Shown here in pieces: positions 57,380 through 64,000 of a stretch of 64,000 bases of DNA (its first letter is position 1; every line of letters begins with the position of its first letter). The position numbers and the translations under genes are program-made. The notes under the pieces are model-generated. The model did no database searches and was not told where the DNA came from. It saw nothing but the letters and a program-made list of their open reading frames with translations. This DNA is from Chinchilla lanigera (Eukaryota > Chordata > Mammalia > Rodentia > Chinchillidae): the NCBI RefSeq assembly GCF_000276665.1, contig NW_004955447.1, positions 13,461,175 to 13,525,174 on the forward strand. Direction: 5' to 3'.

Positions 57380-57401
57380 ATTATTGATGGCCATCAATAA
57401 T
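57380..57401. repeat. Perfect 22-bp palindrome at the L1 5' border
   Basis: Half-site attattgatgg followed by its exact reverse complement, with no spacer. It ends one base before the first L1 promoter monomer. Confidence 0.95.
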
Positions 57402-58050
57402 GAACTCTGACCAATGCCCCATGCTCTGCAGACATTGTGAGTCATGCCTGAGTTCAGGGCACCATTAGCCAGCTGCCAGGAGAACTCGGACTGATGCTCT
57501 GCACTCCATGGTTATTGCAGGTCACACATTAGTCTGGGTCACCAGCAGCCAGCAACCCAGGAAACTTGAACTGAAACCCCAGGCTCTGCAGACACTGTGA
57601 GTCATGCCTCTGTTTAAAGCGCCATTACCCAGCCATCGGGGGAACTTAGACTGATGCCCAATGCCCTACACACATTGTGGATTGTGTCTGAAGCCCCAGA
57701 AACCCTGAGAGCTCTTAGTCATCTACCTGGAGAATTCAGACAGTTTTTCCAAGTTCCATTGACATTGTCAGTTGTACTTGAGGCCTTAAAGGGACAAGTA
57801 TGCCCCATCAGCTGCTCAAGGACCCCAATACAGCACTGCATGTTCTGCTGACATTGTGGGTCAGCCTGAGGCCCAGGCATACTCAGTCAACTGCCTGGAG
57901 ACCTTTGTCCTGAGGGCCAGATCTCTGTTGCTATTGGGGCACTCATCTGACCTGTGCATTCTATAAACTGCCTGGGGATCTTGGACCTGGAGGGACACCT
58001 CCTGCTGCCATTATGGGGCATGCCTGACAACCAGGAAATCTAGGGGCCTT
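57402..58050 (+). promoter_or_regulatory. Monomeric L1 5' UTR promoter array, eight units
   Basis: Units start near 57402, 57482, 57561, 57642, 57732, 57821, 57900 and 57978. The anchor word 'gacattgtg' or a variant lies at 57431, 57511, 57591, 57671, 57761, 57850, 57930 and 58007: spacings 80, 80, 80, 90, 89, 80 and 77. Unit consensus runs 'gaactt-gactgatgccc...ctgcagacattgtgagtca'. In mouse L1 such tandem monomers (about 200 bp) are the promoter. The same role here is inference. Confidence 0.85.
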
Positions 58051-58169
58051 AGAGACCTTCTGGTGAGTTACCCAGGGAGGGTGAAGCCCAGAACTTCCCC
58101 TCCGACATCCACAATAACAAGACAAAGGACCAAAATGCAATCTCAGAACTCCACCCAAACCAGAACAAG

Positions 58170-59147
58170 TCCAGGAGACATCAACATAGGAGAACTCAGA
58201 AGTCACACATGAAATCTCTGAAATGATCGCAAATGAAGAAAAGAAACAACTCGATAAGGCCATAGAAGAAATCAGATAAGAAATAATCTCTCATGTAAAA
58301 AATGAAATGATAACAATAATGAAAGAATTGCTCACCACATCTAAAGAGGACATATGTAAAAAATAGACAAGCATAGAAAAATAACAGAAACATTAAATAA
58401 ACAATATAGGAAAGAACTAGAATGCAAGAAACAGATTCATACAGATATCCAGGAAATCAAAACCTCCATCAAAAGCTGGCAAAACCCCTTCAGTGAAGCT
58501 GCAGATAGACTTTCAGATCTTGACAGTATGGCAGCTAATGATCATGAAAGGAAAGATCTCTTAAAAATTACAAGGAATCAGGAAATAAAAATTCAACAGC
58601 TGCAAGATGATGCAGAGAGAAACAATGTAAGACTGATAGGCATCAATGAAACAGTAGGAGTCAACACAAATGACAAGAAAGACTTTGCAGAAGTAGTAGC
58701 AGAAAATCTCCCAAGTATGGAAAAAGAATCTGCCACACAGGTAAGTGAGACATATAGAACTCCAAAGAGACATAAACAAAATAAATCTACACCCAGACAT
58801 ATAATGATCAAGATTCTAGAAATCCAGCAAAAGGATAAGTTATTAAAAGCTGTTAGAGAAAAGAAACAGATCACCTACAAAGGAATGCCCATTAGAATCA
58901 CAGAAGGTTTATCAACACAGACCATCAAATCAAGGAGAGCTTGGAGTGAAGTATCCAGGTTCTAAAACAAGACAACTTCTAACCCAGACTGTTGTATCCT
59001 GTAAAACTATCCTTCAAACTTAGTGGAGGAATAAAATACTTCCATGACAAAGAACAACTGAAGAACTTCATGAGCACCAAACCAACCCTAAAAAGAGTGC
59101 TAAAAGATATTCTAGAAAGAGATAAAAATGACCACAATCAAAAATAA
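58170..59147 (+). pseudogene. L1 ORF1 (RNA-binding chaperone protein), broken
   Basis: ORF1 proteins form coiled-coil trimers that bind L1 RNA. The N-terminal part (58197-58370) reads a Lys/Glu-rich coiled-coil sequence with at least two stops and a frameshift. The middle, open from about 58394 to 58965, includes RRM- and C-terminal-domain blocks: 'ERNNVRLIGINE', 'STPRHIMIKILEI' and 'GMPIRITEGLSTQTIKSRRAW'-like. The frame breaks at about 58960, and the C-terminal tail continues in another frame to the stop at 59145-59147. Length about 325 codons, near normal for ORF1. Non-functional. Confidence 0.85.
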
Positions 59148-59228
59148 ATAAATAAATAAAGGAACAACCTAGCAGAGAAAGCAATTAAACAGAAGGTAAA
59201 AGTAGGAAACCAACATCAAGTAAATAAC

Positions 59229-61030
59229 ATGACAAAGACAAGCCAACACATAACCATTATAACCATTAATGTAAATGGCTTTGATTCACTAATCAAAAGG
59301 AGTAGGCTGGCAGAGTGGATTAAGAAACAAAATCCAACAATATACTCTATACAAGAAACACATTTAACTCAAAAGGAAATTCATAGACTGAAAATTGTTG
59401 GAAAGCAATTCTCCATGTGACAGGAACCCAGAAAAAAGCAGGGGTAGCTGTTCTGATTGCAAACAATGAGAACTTAAAACCAAAAATGATCAAAAGATAA
59501 AGAAGGTCACTACATACTTGTTAGGAGAAAACTTCAAGAGGAAGAGATAACAATCACAAATATATATGCACCCAATATGGGGGCACCCAACAATATAAGA
59601 CAAATTTTAATAGACATGAAAAACCAAATAACTAGTAACACTATTGTAATGAGGAACCTTGAAACTCCACTGACCCAGAGATACATCCACTGGACAAAAA
59701 ATTAGCAAAGAAATAACAGAACTGAACAAATTGACTTAGCAGATATTTAGAGAGTGTTCCACCACTCAATATCAGAATACACATTCTTCTCAGATGCACA
59801 TGGGACATCACAATCCCTGACTTGCATCACAATCTCTGACTTGAAATTACTACCAGGCCACTGTGATAAAATCAGCATGGTATTGGCAAAAAAACAGACC
59901 TGAGGATCAGTACAACAGACTGCAAGGAGCAGCCACAACAGCAAACACACTCAGGCAACTTATTTTTTACAAAAGGGCCAAACAAGTTCACTGGAAGAAA
60001 GATAGACTCTTTAATAAATGGTGCTGGAAAAACTGGCTCACTACATGCCAAAGACTGAATCTAGACCCATGTCTACCACCATGCACAAAACTCAAATCAG
60101 AATGGATCAAAGATTTAAATATTGAAACAGAAACACTAAATCTACTGGAAGAGAAAGTAGGTAAAAATCTTAAAGACAGGGGTAGGCAGAGAGTTCATGA
60201 ACAAAAATCAAACTGCATGGGAAATACTTCAAAGAATCAACAACTGGGATCTCATCTTATTGAAAAGTTTCTGCACATCTAGAGAAATCACGAACAAAGT
60301 ACAAAGAAAATCCACAAATTGGGAAAAAATTTTAGTCAACTGTCCCTCAGACAAAGGACTTTTATGTAGAACACGTAAAGAACTAAAAAAAATCAGCACC
60401 CCCCAAATTTAAAGACCCAGTCCAAAAATGGACATCTGAGATGAACACACACTTCTCAGATGAAGAAATACAAATGGCGAACAAAACATGAAAACCTGTT
60501 CAACAATTGTCATTCGAGAAATGTAAATTAAAACAACACTGAGATTCCATCTCACCCCAGAGAGAATGGTTATCATCAAGAAATCAACCAATGACAAATG
60601 CTGGTGAGGCTGTGGGGAAAAAGGAACACTTTACCACTCTTGGTGGGAGTGTAGACTGGTGCAACCACTGTGGAGATCAGTCTGGAGATTCATCAGTAAA
60701 CTAGGACTAGAGGTCTCATCCAACCCAGCTATTTCCCTTTTGGGTATTTTTCCAGAAGAACTACAAACAGCATACCCCAGGGATATATGTTCATTCTTGT
60801 TTATAACTGCTCCATTTATAATAGCTAAATTGTTGAAACAACCCAAATTCTCATCAATTGAAGAATGGATAAAAAAGATGTGGTATTTTTACATAACAGA
60901 ATATTACTCAACTATAAAGAAAAATAAACTTGAGGCTTTCATAGGTAAATGGAAGCAACTAGAGGCCATACTCATAAGTGAAGTAAATCAGACCTGCATG
61001 TGTAAATACCATTTTGTCTCCCTAGTATAG
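59229..61030 (+). pseudogene. L1 ORF2 (endonuclease/reverse transcriptase) lacking the RT core
   Basis: The start ATG at 59229 opens the AP-like endonuclease: ITINVNGFDS (metal-binding Asn) and the QETHL motif (catalytic Glu), with a stop at 59418. The region continues out of frame through IYAPNMGA and EYTFFS at about 59780. At about 59806-59843 the sequence jumps directly to the segment before the C-terminal domain (AWYWQKNRPEDQYNR at 59875). The Cys-rich block shows a CW.GCGEK pattern at about 60600, and the frame ends at 61030. Roughly 600 codons, including the RT with its FADD motif, are absent. Confidence 0.88.
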
Positions 61031-61459
61031 GAACCTGAAAGAGTAAATAAAATCTGAAAGCTATAATAGGTATTGTAAAAGGGAAAGAAACTGTTCAAAG
61101 GTAGGGAACAGCTGGGATGAGGGAAAAGAGAAAAGGAAAGAAGGGGAGAAAATATATACATACACATACACACAGGATAGCTGAGAGAGTCGTACTACTG
61201 ACTTCTATTGCTTTATTGAAAGGAACACTTAATGTTCAATTGTTTGATCAGTCTTGCATGCCTATACTTGTTTAACTGAGTAACCAATCTGAAGATAACA
61301 ATATGTAATACAATATCTATTGTTAATTTTCTATCACCTTGTCTGAAATTCTGCATTGCTTCTATTGTTTGGGTGTTGTTTTGTTTATATCTGTTTGTTA
61401 ATGTGTTTCCATTCTTTATCTTTAAAAATAAAAAATAAATAAATAAAAAGAATTATTGC

Positions 61460-61915
61460 TTCCAGCTTTAGGAAAAATGTTGAGACTATGTATTATTTCA
61501 CACATTATATCTAATGAAAAATTGGATTTTGTGACAAATTTCCTGTCAAATCAAGTATATTCCATCTACAGAGAAATACCAAGGAACTGGTCAACATGTT
61601 TTCTCTTATCCTTATCGCTGTAAAAACATTTTTTAAAAGATACTTAATAGGAGCCTAAAAAGTTCAGTCTGTGTATAAAACAGGAAAAAAAATACCTCTT
61701 TTCCTTATAAAAGTAGTCTTAGTATTTGGTCAACCTCATGCTCATACTGGCAACATTTAAATACAAGTAATTGTATGTCCAACATATTAGTTTTAACTCC
61801 AGATATTTATGTCTCCACTGATACCATTACTGATCTTTACCTGTTTATGAAGAAGTGTAGGGACTTTAATTCAAGAACATGTCAATATCTCTGAGAGATG
61901 CATTATTTAAATCAC
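61460..61915. other. No recognised feature
   Basis: AT-rich flank of the L1. Confidence 0.35.
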
Positions 61916-61919
61916 ACAA

Positions 61920-62010
61920 TCATCCTATAAGTTAGAATCCTTGGGGTACATTTAGAGATTACTTAACTTGATTTTCTGACAAGGCCAGAAGCCAGAGCTC
62001 TTCTAAATGG
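61920..62010 (-). mobile_element. MIR-type fragment, reversed
   Basis: 'cattactt...' is not present, but 'gagattacttaacttgattt' and 'ggccagaagccagagctctt' fit reversed MIR ('gaggttaagtaacttgcccaaggtcac...cagagct'). Confidence 0.42.
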
Positions 62011-62039
62011 CATTACATAAAGATGTCATGAACTAGACA

Positions 62040-62545
62040 ATCATTACTCTCTTTGGCCACCTAGCATCTCAGCATCCTTCCTATGTAGGACACTTCCACA
62101 CTTTATGAGTCTTCATCGCAGAAGACATATATACCCATCCCACAAGTAGAAAATATATGATGCTCACTTCCCTGGCTCCCTTGAAGCTAGGTTTAAATAA
62201 TGGAGCCAGACTCTGCCAGTCACATACATCCATCTCAGACTTTTAATCCAGAGGCTAATGGTGCAGGAGGCGTGGTCTCTGCAGTTGGCGACACTAACAG
62301 CTATAATAAAGTTGAAATGTTGGCAGACAGCAAACTGTGGCACCTTGTACATGATAGAAGCAGACAGAGTTTCATCATCAGAGCAGTACTGAGGTGTGCC
62401 TTCATGAAAAGTCCTGCTTTTAAATACTCAGCCTGATTCCCCACTTCTCCCAATTTTTCTGAGAGCTAATGGCTCTTAAATAGGTTTCTATGCTGCTAAA
62501 ATTAGCAGGAGTTTATTTCTATTGCTCACTACTGAGAAATGATTG
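62040..62545 (+). mobile_element. Possible ancient LTR
   Basis: 'ttccctggctcccttgaagc' near the left and 'tactgagaaatgattgataca' at the right resemble MLT1/MER-type LTR ends. The middle is not recognised. Overlapping short frames at 62164-62436 have no known product. Confidence 0.3.
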
Positions 62546-63765
62546 ATACAAAGCTCTGTCTCTGTTTTACCCCCAATTAATAAGGTTTTCTTGTTGTGGT
62601 TGTGCAGGGACAGCATGGAGGAACAATTATTAAATCATAAAAACTAATGACAAACTAGCTGTTTATGCTATACCTGTGATTATTATGGAATGAGAACTCT
62701 GGTTATTACCATTAGTGGGCAGGATCAGAATTTCCAAGATATTTTTCCAGGTCTATCCCTGCTGGGTTTCTTTCATTTTATCATGAGTAGGATTCAGCCC
62801 ATCTGCTTCACCGTTCTAACCTAGTCTATTTTTATGATGAATTAAGTGGTACTGAAATGGTTGGTTCAGTATGTCCCTATTCATCAAGGCATGACTTACT
62901 GTGGAGTATGGCTCCTGACAGTCACAGATGGTAAACTGGGTACAAGAAAATTGGTTAAGCTAATACTCAGCCATAACTCATACACACTGGCACTTGAGGC
63001 TCAGCTGTGACCTATTCTATATCCTTAAGGAAACTAGTTCTGATTTAATCAGGTTGTTGGTTCAGCCAAATTAATGTTAGCTAATCTTTTTATTTTTACT
63101 GTTTATATTACCTATATTATCATCATCTAATAACTATAGATGACCCTCCTGTCCTACCTCAGCCAAAAGGAGTCAAGACTATCACATATTTGACTTGATT
63201 ATTGGCACTTACGTATAGAAATATATTTTCATATCTAAAAGTTCTCCATTTAAGTCAGCAATGCTAATCATGGTACAGCTAGACCAGAAATTAGTATTGA
63301 CCAATGTTTTTAAATAACTGAATTTACTAACAATCTCAAAATTAAAAACTTTGAACTCAAACTGATGTTCAGAACTAATTCTTTTTGAAACACTGAATTA
63401 ATAGCAATGTGTGGAAAAAGTAATTTTTTTGAACTTAGAAAGTGTTTCATTAATTTTTTTCCTAAGAGAAATGGTACATTCCTAAATTAGTTTTCATTAT
63501 TGCATTATTTTTTTAAATCAGCACTGAGTCAGCTCCGTCCATCTAAGGTCAGCCCTCAAATAATAAGATTTCTCTATGCAGACATTACTGTGTTAAGTAC
63601 AGCAGCTTTAAATGATCTTGTCTCTTGAATTCCACACAGAGGTCTTGTATTTAAGGCATTTTATACGTGCACTGGAGAAGACTTCTACAGTAGAAAATTT
63701 TGTTTCTAAAATTGTACTTTTAATATATCACTTGAAAGACTCTGATAATTCTTAACAGGAAAGTC
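62546..63765. other. Apparently single-copy sequence
   Basis: No repeat or gene recognised. Confidence 0.35.
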
Positions 63766-63769
63766 TGCA

Positions 63770-64000
63770 TGGCACTTCATAGATTTAAACAGTCTTCACT
63801 GTTTATTAGGTATATGACCTTGAATGGATAATTAACCTATGTTCTAGCTTTCCAAAATGTAAAATAGGAATGGATAAAATAAATTCTGTATCATAGATTG
63901 GTATGGGAAATATATATAATATATATATATAATATATATTATATATATAATATATATTATATATATAGTACTTAGAACTGTGTCTAACACAAAGATAGTG
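63770..64000 (+). mobile_element. MIR SINE with an internal (AT)n expansion
   Basis: 'gtatatgaccttgaatggat', 'ttccaaaatgtaaaatagga' and, after the AT tract, 'gtacttagaactgtgtctaa' are MIR core and 3' modules in order. Confidence 0.65.
63908..63967. repeat. AT-rich palindromic microsatellite
   Basis: Only A and T, with alternating AT and AATATATATT phases that allow cruciform folding. Confidence 0.95.

Larger units (their letters stand above)
57402..61450 (+). mobile_element. L1 retrotransposon with its 5' end, internally deleted
   Basis: Order: tandem promoter monomers, 5' UTR, ORF1, 81-bp spacer, ORF2 endonuclease, deletion, ORF2 C-terminus, 3' UTR and A-rich tail ending 'aaataaataaataaaaag'. 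Length about 4.05 kb instead of the 6-7 kb usual for L1. A weak candidate target-site duplication, aattattg (57379-57386 and 61451-61458), would place the 5' border inside the palindrome and is not secure. Incapable of self-mobilisation. Confidence 0.9.

Noticed and set aside
57402..58050. Tandem array as a satellite or CRISPR-like repeat
   Set aside because: Units are contiguous without spacers and lead straight into L1 ORF1, so an L1 promoter array explains them better.

Overview
The window is a gene-poor, repeat-rich piece of a mammalian nuclear genome. I recognise no host protein-coding exon, no functional RNA gene, no CRISPR array and no bacterial-type feature. All open frames are short (at most about 147 codons); most overlap others on the opposite strand, and those with a recognisable product are transposon remnants. 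The SINEs point to a rodent of the mouse-related or squirrel-like radiation: tRNA-Ala-derived ID elements, 7SL-derived B1 elements with the internal 29-bp duplication, and B1-dID dimers (B1 fused to an ID-like unit). My best guess is a castorimorph such as beaver, because B1-dID and this ID variant coexist. That is inference from memory of the families, not a database match.

Layout. 0-8 kb: a 3'-truncated L1 at the left edge, an ancient L1M on the minus strand, a 79-bp tandem duplication, and an L1 whose 5' part is inverted (twin priming), carrying further insertions. 8-24 kb: relatively repeat-poor, with ID SINEs, MIR and L2 fossils, a second interrupted L1M, a mariner transposase fossil split by a B1, an MLT1 LTR, and the only CpG-rich stretch of the window (about 22.6-23.8 kb). 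24-31 kb: a long L2 LINE with reverse-transcriptase remnants, interrupted by a MaLR LTR, plus short lineage-specific L1 3' ends. 31-45 kb: SINEs, MLT2 and MaLR LTRs, microsatellites and a minus-strand L1 with a 15-bp target-site duplication. 45-57 kb: a 5'-truncated L1 with a 16-bp target-site duplication, a perfect hairpin, a local duplication carrying an ID SINE in one copy, B1 SINEs, a DNA transposon and LTRs.

The most interesting object is the L1 at 57.4-61.45 kb. It keeps its 5' end: eight diverged tandem monomers of about 80-90 bp, then a damaged ORF1, the ORF2 endonuclease region, the ORF2 C-terminal region and a 3' UTR. The whole reverse-transcriptase core is missing, and a 19-bp near-perfect tandem duplication sits at the deletion point. 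The monomer array is organised like mouse L1 promoters but with a much shorter unit.

Nothing here forms an operon or pathway. The window reads as an intergenic or intronic region whose history is told by nested retrotransposon insertions, many datable against each other by target-site duplications.
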